Assembly (NCBI GenBank): GCA_015057625.1
Contig: SVDZ01000007.1
Coordinates: 1 to 64,000, forward strand
Origin: Lachnospiraceae bacterium
GTDB taxonomy: Bacteria; Bacillota; Clostridia; Lachnospirales; Lachnospiraceae
DNA: 64,000 nt
Direction: 5' to 3'
Part shown: piece after piece, positions 1 to 8,153 of the stretch
Position numbering within the stretch: the first letter of the stretch is position 1
How the letters are laid out: each line of letters starts with the position of its first letter
The notes under the pieces: model-generated
The model's database searches: none
The model's input: the letters and a program-made list of their open reading frames with translations, nothing else
What the model was told of the DNA's origin: nothing
Made by a program: the position numbers and the translations under genes

Positions 1-236
1 TACACATCATAAAAAGTAATATCTTTAAGATCTCTTGTAAGCTCTATTCCGCCTGTTCCTCTGATAACATTTATTAGCCCTGCATTCTTAAGCTGAGCCA
101 GTATCTTTCTGATGATAACAGGATTCGTATTTATACTGGCCGCAAGGAAATCACTCGTCACCTTATGTTCATCTTTAAACGTATCTACACATGTAAATAT
201 GTGAAGTGCAACTGTAAATCTGCTTGATATCTGCAT
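1..236 (-). CDS. Rrf2-family transcriptional regulator, N-terminal part (runs off the window)
   Basis: The 78 visible codons begin MQISSRFTVALHIF and continue through a winged-helix region (INTNPVIIRKILAQLKNAGL) to a wing-like IRGTGGIELT. This is the usual N-terminal layout of Rrf2 regulators (YwnA/NsrR/CymR group). The C-terminal part, where Cys ligands would lie, is outside the window, so Fe-S or redox sensing cannot be judged. The start is chosen because AGGAGGAATA sits just upstream at 241-250. The gene follows the SnoaL-like gene on the same strand, and both have the same 19-bp operator-like sequence upstream, which suggests autoregulation and control of that neighbour. Family assignment is good; target and signal are inference. 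Confidence 0.8.
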   Translation of the reverse strand, partial: MQISSRFTVALHIFTCVDTFKDEHKVTSDFLAASINTNPVIIRKILAQLKNAGLINVIRGTGGIELTRDLKDITFYDV

Positions 237-256
237 TTTTTATTCCTCCTGCCACC

Positions 257-285
257 ATTTTACTTTAATACAGTTGTAGTTGCAA
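257..285 (-). promoter_or_regulatory. Putative promoter of the Rrf2-type gene
   Basis: On the minus strand a TTGCAA -35 (280-285) and TAAAAT -10 (257-262) are separated by 17 bp. The predicted transcript start would fall near the AGGAGG at 245-250, giving a very short leader. The -35 lies inside the operator-like sequence at 275-293. Confidence 0.45.
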
Positions 286-293
286 TGGTTACA
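275..293. promoter_or_regulatory. Operator-like repeat, copy 1 (TGTA-N11-TACA type)
   Basis: The 19 bp TGTAGTTGCAATGGTTACA match 16 of 19 bases of the sequence at 1178-1196. Both copies overlap a predicted -35. It starts directly after the SnoaL stop codon. It is inferred to be a binding site of the neighbouring Rrf2-type regulator. Confidence 0.6.
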
Positions 294-1064
294 TTAAAAT
301 TTACCATTTTCATTGGCCCATGTAGACCTATCAGCCAATGTTTCCATTACATCCCAGTGTTCTGCGATAAAGCCATTCTCAACACGGAACAGATCATAGT
401 ATGTTGTAGGTACACCGCCAAAGGTTCCTTCTGAGCAAGCAAGAGCGTAGTCTCCATCTGCGAGAACCATATGAGTCTTGTTATAAACCATTGAAATACC
501 TTGCTTAGCCATAGCTTCCAATGCTGCACCAAGTCCTGAAAGCCCATCTGCTATTGATGTGTTATGCTGGATATACTTGTCGCCATCATAGTAAGAAGTC
601 AACTTATCAGGATTCTCTCCACGGAGCACATCGCCTACAAATCCTGCAACTACCTTGCGTGTCTCTTCTTTGTCTGCATCCTTCTTCTCAAGAGTTCCAT
701 CAATCTGAGTATGTCCTGAAGGATTAGGATCTGCCTTATCTGCCAGGTTATCCCAGTGCTCAGCAATCTTGCCATCTGCATCAAAACGGAACACATCAAA
801 TCCAACCTGCTCTCCCGCTCCTGCAAAATTATATACTGTCTGAAGGAATACCTTATCTCCGTCCTCAAATGCGCGGATGTTATTTACTGTTTTTTTTACC
901 GGTGCCTGAGCGAGTCCTTCAACAGCTGCTACAAATGCATCTGCTCCTGTACCAAATGCCAGATTATGCTGAATATAACTTGATGCAAGAAGTTCTTTTG
1001 CCTTTGCTGTATCTCCTGTTGCAAATGTGTTAATGAGTGCTAATGCTTTTTCCTTATTTGTCAT
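294..1064 (-). CDS. Tandem SnoaL/NTF2-like protein (two domains)
   Basis: The 256 residues consist of two successive NTF2-like (SnoaL) domains, about residues 5-125 and 132-250. Each has a YIQHN motif near its start (30-34 in the first) and a closing FR...GxIAEHWD motif (GKIAEHWDN and GFIAEHWDV). This is an internal duplication, since most SnoaL-like proteins are single-domain. The fold forms a cone-shaped pocket used by polyketide cyclases and many small-molecule enzymes; the substrate here is unknown. The protein has no signal peptide, so it is probably cytoplasmic. It is transcribed from a strong promoter covered by operator-like repeats, followed by the Rrf2-type gene, so it may respond to a stress or electrophile sensed by that regulator (inference). 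Confidence 0.85.
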   Translation of the reverse strand: MTNKEKALALINTFATGDTAKAKELLASSYIQHNLAFGTGADAFVAAVEGLAQAPVKKTVNNIRAFEDGDKVFLQTVYNFAGAGEQVGFDVFRFDADGKIAEHWDNLADKADPNPSGHTQIDGTLEKKDADKEETRKVVAGFVGDVLRGENPDKLTSYYDGDKYIQHNTSIADGLSGLGAALEAMAKQGISMVYNKTHMVLADGDYALACSEGTFGGVPTTYYDLFRVENGFIAEHWDVMETLADRSTWANENGKF

Positions 1065-1126
1065 AATTTTTCCTTTCCGGGCTCTACCCTGCGAGGTAAT
1101 TATCCTCGAATGTTAATAATCTTCTT

Positions 1127-1149
1127 GATGTAACCATCGTGGTTTCATC
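1127..1149. promoter_or_regulatory. Inverted repeat near the SnoaL transcript start
   Basis: GATGTAACCA and TGGTTTCATC, separated by TCG, form a near-perfect inverted repeat with one mismatch. The TGTAACCAT half matches the other two operator-like sites. It lies just downstream of the predicted -10 (1160-1165), a typical repressor position. Confidence 0.6.
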
Positions 1150-1159
1150 TGTTATCATC

Positions 1160-1188
1160 AATATAGCACTCTTTTGTTGTAATGTCAA
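1160..1188 (-). promoter_or_regulatory. Consensus promoter of the SnoaL-like gene
   Basis: TTGACA (-35, 1183-1188) and TATATT (-10, 1160-1165) on the minus strand have an exact 17-bp spacer. The -35 lies within an operator-like 19-mer (1178-1196) and a second inverted repeat lies at 1127-1149, so the promoter is bracketed by likely repressor sites. Confidence 0.75.
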
Positions 1189-1196
1189 TGGTTACA
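1178..1196. promoter_or_regulatory. Operator-like repeat, copy 2
   Basis: TGTAATGTCAATGGTTACA is nearly identical to 275-293 and covers the -35 of the SnoaL promoter. The ends TGTAA/TTACA form an imperfect dyad, consistent with a dimeric Rrf2-type repressor. Confidence 0.6.
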
Positions 1197-1272
1197 TCTA
1201 TTTTTTTTAAAAAAAGATGGCGATAAATCTTTCGACTTAAGGCCACCGCTTAAAAACATATTTACTCAGTGC

Positions 1273-1383
1273 TTACTTCAGTGGCAGACCGTCCTTGAAT
1301 GCATCACCTACTCTGCCGCTCACTTTGTAATACTCATGGGTACTAAGTGCCAACAACTGTTCTCCATATTTGAGTGAGCCGTT
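1273..1383 (-). pseudogene. C-terminal remnant, possibly of a flavin reductase-like protein
   Basis: Read on the minus strand, about 36 codons after an in-frame stop (TAG at 1384-1386) encode a protein-like end: GEQLLALSTHEYYKVSGR then VGDAFKDGLPLK and a stop. The VG-AF-xG-xLK ending resembles the C-terminus of DIM6/NTAB-type flavin reductases, but the stretch is too short for a firm call. There is no start codon or RBS, so this is a decayed gene end. The rest of 1200-1412 shows nothing else. Confidence 0.35.
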
Positions 1384-1423
1384 CTAAAGGATAGTATGAG
1401 ACTGATAACGGAATGACTGCGTA

Positions 1424-1483
1424 TAACAAAAAATCGCAGGGCTGCATATCTTTTCAATATGCAACTCTGCGATTTTTTTGTTA
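1424..1483. terminator. Bidirectional intrinsic terminator
   Basis: TAACAAAAAATCGCAG (1424-1439) pairs with CTGCGATTTTTTTGTTA (1467-1483), and an inner GCATAT/ATATGC stem extends it. A- and T-runs on both sides allow termination in either direction. It lies downstream of the minus-strand membrane protein gene that ends at 1593. Confidence 0.8.
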
Positions 1484-1592
1484 TTTAATATTTTGCCTCA
1501 GCAATAATATACTGTGGTGTTCCTTCTGGATTATAATAAACCTCGGAAAACACACATTAAAAGATTCCCAGTTGAGTTTTCTCATTTTAATT

Positions 1593-2069
1593 CTAACATT
1601 CATAATCTTCGTACAATTTCCTAATCTGTTCCATATCTTTTTTCTCAGACATTTTAAATCCAAAAATCACTAAACTAAACCAAGCCAAAAGAAATAACAT
1701 TGGCACCCATAAACATGCCAGCACTGACCAATCATTCTCCATTCGGTATTCCAGGATCAACATTGTCACACTCCACAATGATGCTGCAATCCACAATATT
1801 GAAAAAAGAATCACCGACAGATACATGCGCTGTTTAATATGAATCATCGTTCCTTCGGCTGTTTCTTCAAAGGTTCCCACATTAACCGGTGCAAAAGAAT
1901 TCCTTTTATAGAAATTTTCCGAGCTGTGATTTACCGTAATTTTAAATCCTTTGTCATTGACCTTCCCCAGATATTTTGCCTTATCTATCCAGCCATTCTT
2001 TGGCACATTTTCTTTTGTATATCTCACACATTCACTCTTTTTCATATTTGTTTTAATACTGTATTCCAT
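1593..2069 (-). CDS. Hypothetical two-helix membrane protein
   Basis: The 158 residues have a hydrophilic N-terminal third and two membrane helices, about residues 85-107 (LSVILFSILWIAASLWSVTM) and 117-137 (LACLWVPMLFLLAWFSLVIF), then a charged tail. I do not recognise the family. GGAGGAGTGACAT just upstream of the ATG supports the start at 2069; an internal Met at residue 9 has no RBS. It is probably monocistronic with the terminator at 1424-1483. The roughly 400 bp upstream (2070-2466) hold the terminator of the next gene and AT-rich promoter-like DNA, with no convincing open frame. Confidence 0.6.
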   Translation of the reverse strand: MEYSIKTNMKKSECVRYTKENVPKNGWIDKAKYLGKVNDKGFKITVNHSSENFYKRNSFAPVNVGTFEETAEGTMIHIKQRMYLSVILFSILWIAASLWSVTMLILEYRMENDWSVLACLWVPMLFLLAWFSLVIFGFKMSEKKDMEQIRKLYEDYEC

Positions 2070-2370
2070 ATGTCACTCCTCCAAAGTCTAAAATAATTCA
2101 TCCAACAAAATGAAATGTATTCGCTAATACTATCACAAATCTCATTAGCTTCTAATCTATTCTTTTTTATCTTCTCAAAAAAATTAGTTATTAGCGCCAT
2201 ATAAGTTACCTTTTACCACCTGTTTATTTTATTTAGTCTTTCATCAACTGTTACAGTGCTATTATAACATGATAACAATATGTATAGATAGAATTTAATT
2301 CATTACCGCATTACGAATTTTTTTAACCCCTTAGTTCTTACATCTTCTCACTTCAAACCACAAAAAGAAA

Positions 2371-2402
2371 AAATCCACAGCACCCCCTGTCACTGCAGAT
2401 TT
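2371..2402 (-). terminator. Intrinsic terminator of the secreted Big_2 protein gene
   Basis: On the minus strand AAATCTGCAG...CTGTGGATTT forms an imperfect stem with a CAGGGGGTG-containing loop, followed by a T-run (TTTTTTC). It lies about 65 bp after the stop of the gene at 2467-3627. Confidence 0.55.
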
Positions 2403-2466
2403 CATCTTTCTATCATTTTCTATTTTTACTCTGTTTTATTGACCTTTCACGTGCATCTATCCCCCT

Positions 2467-3627
2467 TTAAGAATGTGCAAATATCGTTATCGTTACATTT
2501 CCGGTTCCAAGCAGATTTTTAAGTTCTTCGCTTGTCAAGCCCTGAATCTTTCCAAGTCTTGTATAAGCCCATGTATTCGATCCATAAAATACTACCATCT
2601 GATTTCCTGAATAAAGTACAATATCACCGGGTTCCGTCCGCATCTGCACATCCTGTCTGCTGATGTTCGTTCCAAGCGATCCCACCTGTTCAAAACCGCC
2701 ATACATAGACATGGGTATTTTGATTTCACCATTTCCTGCTATTTTTTTCAGTTCTCTTACTGATTCATTATCTTCCCATGCTACTGAAACCTCAACATCA
2801 TCAATCTTCATTTTCATCATATACTCACGTTCTTCCTGCGGCTCTTCTGTCTGCACAGATTCTTCTGTTACCCCCGGTGTTTCCTTCGGTTCCTCCGTCT
2901 GCACCGGTTCTTTTGTTGCATCCGGTGTTTCCTTTGGTTTTGCTGTCGCAGCACTCTTTTCTGTTACCGTCAATTTGCAGACATATTTCTTCTTTCTATA
3001 TGTTGCTACAATTCTCGTTTTCCCCTTCTTTTTTGCCTTTATCCTGCCATTCTTTACCGTGGCAATCTTTTTGTTCCGAACGCTCCATTTCACTTTCTTT
3101 GCTTTTCCACCAATCAGTTTCAGTTGAAAGGAACTACCTTTTTTCAGTGTTATTTTTTTCTTGTTCAATCTGATCTTTTTCTTCGGAATAGAAAACTGTA
3201 CTTTGATTTTCCCTTTTGTAACTGCTTTTTCAAGTCCTGACGGATTTGTAATCCTTCCCAAACGGGTATAAGAGTAGGAAGTCTTAAAATCCTTATAAAA
3301 GAGCACAATACAATCCGTTCCGTACAGCATGATATCTCCTGCGTGTATCGTTTTTACCTGTTTCGCATTTTCAGGCAATTCATAACTTAAATACTTATAC
3401 TTTTCATTGCCATTCAATTCAGACATCGTATAAGTGACCGGAAATTTTTTAAAAAGTGCCTTTGTTGTTTTATTATCCTCGAAAGACGCCTGAAAATTTG
3501 TATCCCCAATTTTTATCTGTACTATGGTTGTTGCTGCTGCCTCCACGGATATGTATGGAAATCCTATCCCTTCAAGTCCCATTACCAATGTTAGCATTAT
3601 GCAGAAAAAAATTCTTATTTTCCTCAT
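2467..3627 (-). CDS. Secreted protein with two cyclophilin-like domains around a Big_2 domain
   Basis: The 386 residues start with a signal peptide (RKIRIFFCIMLTLVMGLEGI, cleavage near the AAA at about 31). Next comes a cyclophilin-like fold domain of the PF18050 type (about 35-150, AGDIMLYGTDCIVLFY), a Big_2-type Ig-like domain (about 152-222, KKKITLKKGSSFQLKL and ATVKNGRIKAKKKGKTRIVA) and a Thr/Pro/Glu linker with repeated KETP-EPVQTEEP units (about 225-265). A second cyclophilin-like domain closes the protein (about 267-384, PGDIVLYSGNQMVVFYGSN, then YTRLGKI). No LPXTG anchor is visible, so it is probably secreted. Role unknown; such proteins often bind surface or host ligands. Domain calls are firm; function is open. 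Confidence 0.8.
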   Translation of the reverse strand: MRKIRIFFCIMLTLVMGLEGIGFPYISVEAAATTIVQIKIGDTNFQASFEDNKTTKALFKKFPVTYTMSELNGNEKYKYLSYELPENAKQVKTIHAGDIMLYGTDCIVLFYKDFKTSYSYTRLGRITNPSGLEKAVTKGKIKVQFSIPKKKIRLNKKKITLKKGSSFQLKLIGGKAKKVKWSVRNKKIATVKNGRIKAKKKGKTRIVATYRKKKYVCKLTVTEKSAATAKPKETPDATKEPVQTEEPKETPGVTEESVQTEEPQEEREYMMKMKIDDVEVSVAWEDNESVRELKKIAGNGEIKIPMSMYGGFEQVGSLGTNISRQDVQMRTEPGDIVLYSGNQMVVFYGSNTWAYTRLGKIQGLTSEELKNLLGTGNVTITIFAHS

Positions 3628-3752
3628 AACCTGTCTCCTCTCAAATCCATTTTATAACCTTGTAGAGTCATTTTTATTTGGGCTTCCCATCAAGATAACA
3701 ATTTTCATTTTACACTGACCCCCTTATATTTCATAAGCAGCATCACATAAAA

Positions 3753-3890
3753 TCACAGCATGGCCAGGTTAAAGGTTGTCGCCATTTCGCCCCAGTCGGT
3801 ATTGATGGTATTTGCCATATAAACCGCAGCCGTCATGTTGACAGCCGTAAGACCATATTCATACCACTTCGTTAAGGGCGAGTGTTTATC
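3753..3890 (-). pseudogene. Decayed C-terminal gene fragment, unknown family
   Basis: An open minus-strand stretch without a start codon encodes SPLTKWYEYGLTAVNM then TAAVYMANTINTDWGEMATT and FNLAML before a TGA at 3753-3755. The amino acid usage is protein-like, but an in-frame stop precedes it, so it is the end of a lost gene. I do not recognise the family. The rest of 3628-3752 is AT-rich spacer. Confidence 0.35.
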
Positions 3891-4000
3891 GTTTGCACAA
3901 CCCGCCTATTTATCGCATTTGCTTTGCTATATCAATAATAAAATCACCAATTTCCAGTGGTTGTCCAACTTTTTGTTAGCATGGTATTTGTTTTCAGTAA

Positions 4001-4249
4001 CTATTTGTCCTGACTGTAAAGAAGCTCCAATCCCTTCTTAATCACATCTGACTTAGATAGATTGTGCGCAGGTCTGTGCTTTTCATCATCAGTCAAAAAG
4101 CAATCATCTTTTTCAATATATTTTAGGTATAATTGTATTTTTTCATTTTTCTGCAATCCGCACTCTGTTTCATCTAAAAATAGTATCGCACTACTAACAG
4201 AGTAAATGTTTAAAATATTTTTTTCATAATTTTTTATCCTTCTTGTTAA
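4001..4249 (-). pseudogene. Small gene with a one-base frameshift (RHH-like C-terminus)
   Basis: A minus-strand frame of 82 codons ends in HNLSKSDVIKKGLELLYSQD, which resembles a ribbon-helix-helix segment. It has no start in frame. A good RBS (AAGGA) and an ATG exist upstream in the other frame but stop after five codons (MKKIF). One extra A in the A7 run after that ATG would join both into a continuous protein starting MKKNILNIYSVSSAILFLDE. This looks like a single homopolymer deletion, either a real mutation or a sequencing error. The LDE-T...EKI...DD.FL pattern is shared with the fragment at 4674-4917, so the two are probably paralogues next to the immunity-like gene. Confidence 0.5.
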
Positions 4250-4252
4250 TTA

Positions 4253-4669
4253 TCAATTATCAAATAACTCTGACAGTTGTTCTAACAAGCTCATATATTC
4301 CTTTCTATCTTCATCGAAATCAAATTCCAAGGAACTTTTGGTTATAGTCTCAATAAATTCCCGATAATCGTCAATATTTCTGTATTGAACATTCTCTCTT
4401 AAAATATTTACTATTTTTTCCAGAAACTGACCATCATAATTTTCCCCAACCAATGGATTTTTCTTTAGTTCCACCCAACACCTTGGTATAGCAATATCTA
4501 AAAAAACATTCTGAACTAGCATATGATACAAATCATTTACAGATAGTTCCTCCTCTGTTTTTTCAACCATTTCGGCATACCATCTATCTAATTTACATTC
4601 ATTTTTCAAAAAACTAACATTTATATTTTTTATATTTTTTATTTTTTCCATTACATACCATATTGACAA
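4253..4669 (-). CDS. CDI-immunity-like protein
   Basis: The 138-residue protein carries ELSVNDLYHMLVQNVFLDIA followed by IPRCWVELKKNPL and YDGQFLEKIV. This matches the usual 'DL..L..Q...L...IP.A...L..NP....YDG.LL' pattern of contact-dependent growth inhibition immunity proteins (CdiI_2 type). Such proteins neutralise toxins delivered by neighbours. No cognate toxin gene is intact here, so it may be an orphan immunity gene. The longest reading starts at a TTG; an ATG at codon 7 is an alternative, and neither has a strong RBS. The flanks are decayed small genes, as expected of a toxin/immunity graveyard. Confidence 0.55.
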   Translation of the reverse strand: MSIWYVMEKIKNIKNINVSFLKNECKLDRWYAEMVEKTEEELSVNDLYHMLVQNVFLDIAIPRCWVELKKNPLVGENYDGQFLEKIVNILRENVQYRNIDDYREFIETITKSSLEFDFDEDRKEYMSLLEQLSELFDN

Positions 4670-4673
4670 TCAT

Positions 4674-4917
4674 TCAATTAAACAATTCTTCAAATCTAAA
4701 ACCACATGGGTTGATATACTCAACTCCATCATCTATTACATTAAATAATTCTTCGTTAAATGGAATTTTATCATTATATAAAAAACCATCATCAATCATA
4801 ATTTTATCTACAAATCGACTTAGTATTTTTTCATCGCATCATTCCATTACTCTCATCTAAAAAATATCTTTTTTCTTGAATGCTATATTTACCTTTTGTA
4901 GTATTTCCTATAAATTG
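4674..4917 (-). pseudogene. Frameshifted small gene, paralogue of the 4001-4249 fragment
   Basis: Two overlapping minus-strand frames give GKYSIQEKRYFLDESNGMM and, after a shift near 4838, DEKILSRFVDKIMIDDGFLY continuing to FRFEELFN and a TGA at 4674-4676. Removing one base would join them. The LDES...DEKI...DD.FL pattern matches the neighbour at 4001-4249. No start codon or RBS is visible. It is interpreted as a remnant of the same toxin/immunity-type cluster; function unknown. Confidence 0.4.
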
Positions 4918-4948
4918 CTACTTATTGATTTTACTTTATGAGCTGATG

Positions 4949-5512
4949 TCATTTCACCTCGGTCCATTTATCTCCGATTTCTTTATACACCATCTTTGCA
5001 TACTTATCGTCAAGTTCCTTGGAATCACCCGAATATGATTTTAAAAATACAATCTCTTCTTTGCCATCAATCTTTTTAACACCATACAAAGTCTCAGCCG
5101 CATAATCGATTATTGCCTTTCCTTCTTCTTTAACCTCAGCTGTTGGATTAATACAATATAAAGCTTCTGCTGTTTTTTTCAGCTTCTCTTTATCCATAAA
5201 GTCTGTTGATTCATACTCTTCATACTGGTCCAAAAGGTCCTTATATATTTCTTCTATCTCCTTATAAATTTGTTTGTCATCTAAAGAAAATGAATATTTC
5301 TTTCCTTTTCCGTCAATGAAATATCCTTCTCCACATCTTTCTCCATAGTTTAATCTTGTCATGATGAATACAATCTTCTGATTATCCAGCTCTTCGTCAA
5401 TATGATATGACGCATTGGCTTTCTCAAGTTCTGAATCGTCCACTGCATCACAGCCGTAGGAGCCGGTTGCAATTATTAATAAAGCAATACATATTAAGAA
5501 TAATCTTTTCAT
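4949..5512 (-). CDS. Small lipoprotein, unknown function
   Basis: The 187 residues begin with a lipoprotein signal peptide (MKRLFLICIALLIIATGSYG, lipid-modified Cys 21). The mature part is acidic and soluble, with no membrane segment, and is predicted to sit on the outer face of the cytoplasmic membrane. No domain is recognised. It follows the GGCT-like gene by 9 bp on the same strand, so the two are likely co-transcribed. The remaining gene-free DNA beside it (4918-4948) shows nothing. Confidence 0.7.
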   Translation of the reverse strand: MKRLFLICIALLIIATGSYGCDAVDDSELEKANASYHIDEELDNQKIVFIMTRLNYGERCGEGYFIDGKGKKYSFSLDDKQIYKEIEEIYKDLLDQYEEYESTDFMDKEKLKKTAEALYCINPTAEVKEEGKAIIDYAAETLYGVKKIDGKEEIVFLKSYSGDSKELDDKYAKMVYKEIGDKWTEVK

Positions 5513-5521
5513 AATCCCTCT

Positions 5522-6913
5522 CTATCTTCCTTTTACATATTCCTCAGCTTCATTGCGCCCTAGATAGGTATAATTCTTTTCAACTGCTTCCACCAATGTA
5601 TAATAATACTTTGCTCTCACGCAGGTTCTTTCTTTGCGGTCTTTACTCGTCAACGTTACAACATCAATGCCATCCCAAGACCCAATGGTTTCTAGTGAGT
5701 CATACCATTTCAATGTTTCAGAAGGAAGCTTGCCTCCATTCTCCTGTCTGCAAACATCATCTAACTGATTCTTTTTAATCAAATATGCAACTCCATAAGT
5801 CTTACCATCTGTCTTCATATCTAGGAAAGCCACTCCGGAGCCGTCCCATGTAGATGAATTATTTGCATAATACATCTCATATGGAAGGATATAATTCATT
5901 TTTGCAAGCGGAAATGATTTATCAGCACACCCTGTATACTCACGCTCCATATCACGAAACTTTCCGCCCTTGATATACCCCATAAAACGCTCCTCCAACA
6001 TATTTACACCATAACTCACATACCATACATAATCGCTTCTATTAAGTGTCCCAATTCTTTCTTGGCTTTTTTCAATATTTGAATAATCCTCTTTCATCTT
6101 TCTTATTTCTGCTTCAACTAATTCGCTATACACATTACTCGGTTTATTAAATTCATGCCTATATTCTGATGTAATCGTATATACCGGGCAATTGTCAATT
6201 ACATCCAAGGCAACCACGCGCCCGTACCAATTTGCACTAGCTCCTTCCTGACCTTGAATATCTAAAAACTGTTCCCACGTTATTTTGTATAAGCGCATCC
6301 AAACGTTATCATTTCCATCTGAATCAAAGAAAGCTACTCCTTTACCATCCCAAGACGGACTACTATTACCATAATACATCTGTCCTTTATATACTCTTAC
6401 AGTTTCATCAATCCATGACATTTTATTTTTACATCCAGAATATCTTCGTCCATTCAACACATACTCTCCACCAAAAATATACTTTGAAAAACGATTTTGA
6501 TTTAAATTAGAGCCGTATGTCGCATACCAAACATAATCATCATTCGTTACATTCCACACTCTCCTCATAGGTTCTGCTGCAATACCGGAATTATAAATAT
6601 AAACATAAGCTAGTAAGCTTTCGCCGCAATCACGAAATACTTCCTTCACTTCCCTGGTATATAAGCTTCCTTCTCCTTCGTAATAATCAAGCTCTGGCAA
6701 TTGCGATGCACTTAATTCATAAACTTCGCCAATTACAGATTCTTTAGCATTTTCCCTAATTCCCGGAAATACACCCAAATCATACATTGCATAACCAGGT
6801 AAAATATAACGTCCCATAAATGTATTCTCTGAAAGTTTATTATGTGCTCTTTCGCCTTCCATTAATGTCCCATAAACAAAAATATAATTTACATCCATCT
6901 CCTTAAAATTCAT
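5522..6913 (-). CDS. Triple GGCT/AIG2-like domain protein
   Basis: The 463 residues contain three gamma-glutamylcyclotransferase-like segments. The N-terminal one (about 9-115) has the classic YIFVYGTLM motif and a LPELDYYEG segment with the acidic residue used by these enzymes. The second (VWYATYGSNLNQNRF, from about 128) and third (VWYVSYGVNMLEERF, from about 300) carry the YGSN-type variant followed by YSGC or YTGC. GGCT-like proteins open gamma-glutamyl peptides or amides with cyclisation to oxoproline; the substrate here is unknown. The third domain has YGVN in place of YGSN, so it may be degenerate. AAGGAGGT upstream of the ATG fixes the start. The product is cytoplasmic. Confidence 0.8.
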   Translation of the reverse strand: MNFKEMDVNYIFVYGTLMEGERAHNKLSENTFMGRYILPGYAMYDLGVFPGIRENAKESVIGEVYELSASQLPELDYYEGEGSLYTREVKEVFRDCGESLLAYVYIYNSGIAAEPMRRVWNVTNDDYVWYATYGSNLNQNRFSKYIFGGEYVLNGRRYSGCKNKMSWIDETVRVYKGQMYYGNSSPSWDGKGVAFFDSDGNDNVWMRLYKITWEQFLDIQGQEGASANWYGRVVALDVIDNCPVYTITSEYRHEFNKPSNVYSELVEAEIRKMKEDYSNIEKSQERIGTLNRSDYVWYVSYGVNMLEERFMGYIKGGKFRDMEREYTGCADKSFPLAKMNYILPYEMYYANNSSTWDGSGVAFLDMKTDGKTYGVAYLIKKNQLDDVCRQENGGKLPSETLKWYDSLETIGSWDGIDVVTLTSKDRKERTCVRAKYYYTLVEAVEKNYTYLGRNEAEEYVKGR

Positions 6914-7007
6914 TTTTCTACCTCCTTATCGGTGCTCTGTTCTTTGTTACAAGACAATAGTATCAGCCACCAATAAAAAGTGCACCGAAGCTCAGCTTCG
7001 ACTTTAA

Positions 7008-8042
7008 TTAAAGAATTGGAATAATGGATATAATATCTTCTTTTCTAATTTGAATCCTCTTGTTGTCTGGAATAATTACCGAGATTCCCTGTCCATCAAT
7101 GTCTATGATATGACAGTTATCTATTTCTTTTTCATTTCCATTTTCACTATACACCAAAAGAGTATTAACACCTGATTTAAATGCATAAGCTGCAATTGCT
7201 ATTTCTTTATCTGAAGACGACCGCATTGCAACATCATATTCATCAAGAAACATATTGTTTGCCAAACTCGCTTTTCTGTCCAGACATTCATACCAATCCG
7301 AATCTAATTTTAATTTCTGAACCAAAACATTGCGAATTCTGTCTTTTGCATATTGTGACAATTGAATCCATATATTTTGCGCCATATTCCAAGCATAATC
7401 ACAGAACAAAGTATTCTGTTCTTCTTGATTACGTAGTCCCTCTAAGACACAAATAACCTCTGTAAAATTTGGAGTTAACATCATAGGATGTACCGAAGAT
7501 ATAAAATCTACCTTCGATTTACTTCGATCAAACTGAACTTTAAAACTATTTCCCAGAATTGCAGTTCCATCCTGCAAACTCGCTAAGTCTGTTTCTATAG
7601 TACGCTCACTCACCATAAACTCTCTCGCAACGTCTACAATATCAAATGTCTTATCACTTCCATGGCCGCAATCATGCATCTTTTTTGTTAAAAGCAACTG
7701 TCTCTCCAACGGCGAATATTGCTTTGGTAATAAACATATTCTTTTAGTACTCCATTTCTTTGTCAAATTAGTTTGATTATTTAAATATAAAAAAAACGCA
7801 TTATACATATCCGCTTCTGTATTGCTTCTTCTTTGCAACGAACAGATATTGTCTATTGCGCTTTCCCTGATATCCTCAGGGAAATACTTATCCGTAACCA
7901 GACTATTCTCAGACATTCCCTGTTCTATCAATCCTTCTAGGAGGTCATTTATCTTCTTTTTTTCCCTTTTTTGTGCACTCGACACCGTTGGTAAAGTCTC
8001 GAGATATTCAACAATTACATCCCCTAATACATAACTAGCCAT
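7008..8042 (-). CDS. WYL-like helix-turn-helix regulator
   Basis: The 344-residue soluble protein has a central helix-turn-helix (about 140-178, VDVAREFMVSERTIETDLAS) and a C-terminal region whose strand pattern (EIAIAAYAFKSGVNTLLVYS then IDIDGQGISVIIPDN) resembles WYL ligand-sensing domains. An N-terminal helical part of about 100 residues precedes the HTH. Proteins of this layout often regulate defence islands or respond to nucleic acid ligands. It lies at the outer left edge of the island and could control either side. No clear operator is visible upstream. The WYL assignment is moderate because the WYL tripeptide itself is absent. Confidence 0.55.
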   Translation of the reverse strand: MASYVLGDVIVEYLETLPTVSSAQKREKKKINDLLEGLIEQGMSENSLVTDKYFPEDIRESAIDNICSLQRRSNTEADMYNAFFLYLNNQTNLTKKWSTKRICLLPKQYSPLERQLLLTKKMHDCGHGSDKTFDIVDVAREFMVSERTIETDLASLQDGTAILGNSFKVQFDRSKSKVDFISSVHPMMLTPNFTEVICVLEGLRNQEEQNTLFCDYAWNMAQNIWIQLSQYAKDRIRNVLVQKLKLDSDWYECLDRKASLANNMFLDEYDVAMRSSSDKEIAIAAYAFKSGVNTLLVYSENGNEKEIDNCHIIDIDGQGISVIIPDNKRIQIRKEDIISIIPIL

Positions 8043-8153
8043 TTTATTCCTCCATATATCTACACTTATTCAAGTGGGAGTCTTATCCGACTGAGATAAA
8101 CTCACATCGAATAATTACATAAAGTCAGATTAACTACTTTTTATTATAGCATG

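Noticed and set aside
1839..2096. Plus-strand open frame opposite the two-helix membrane protein
   Set aside because: It is antisense to a better supported gene with RBS and membrane helices; no RBS or domain of its own.
2663..3173. Overlapping plus-strand frames rich in Ser/Val/Phe
   Set aside because: They mirror the Lys/Glu/Thr-rich linker and Big_2 region of the secreted protein on the minus strand.
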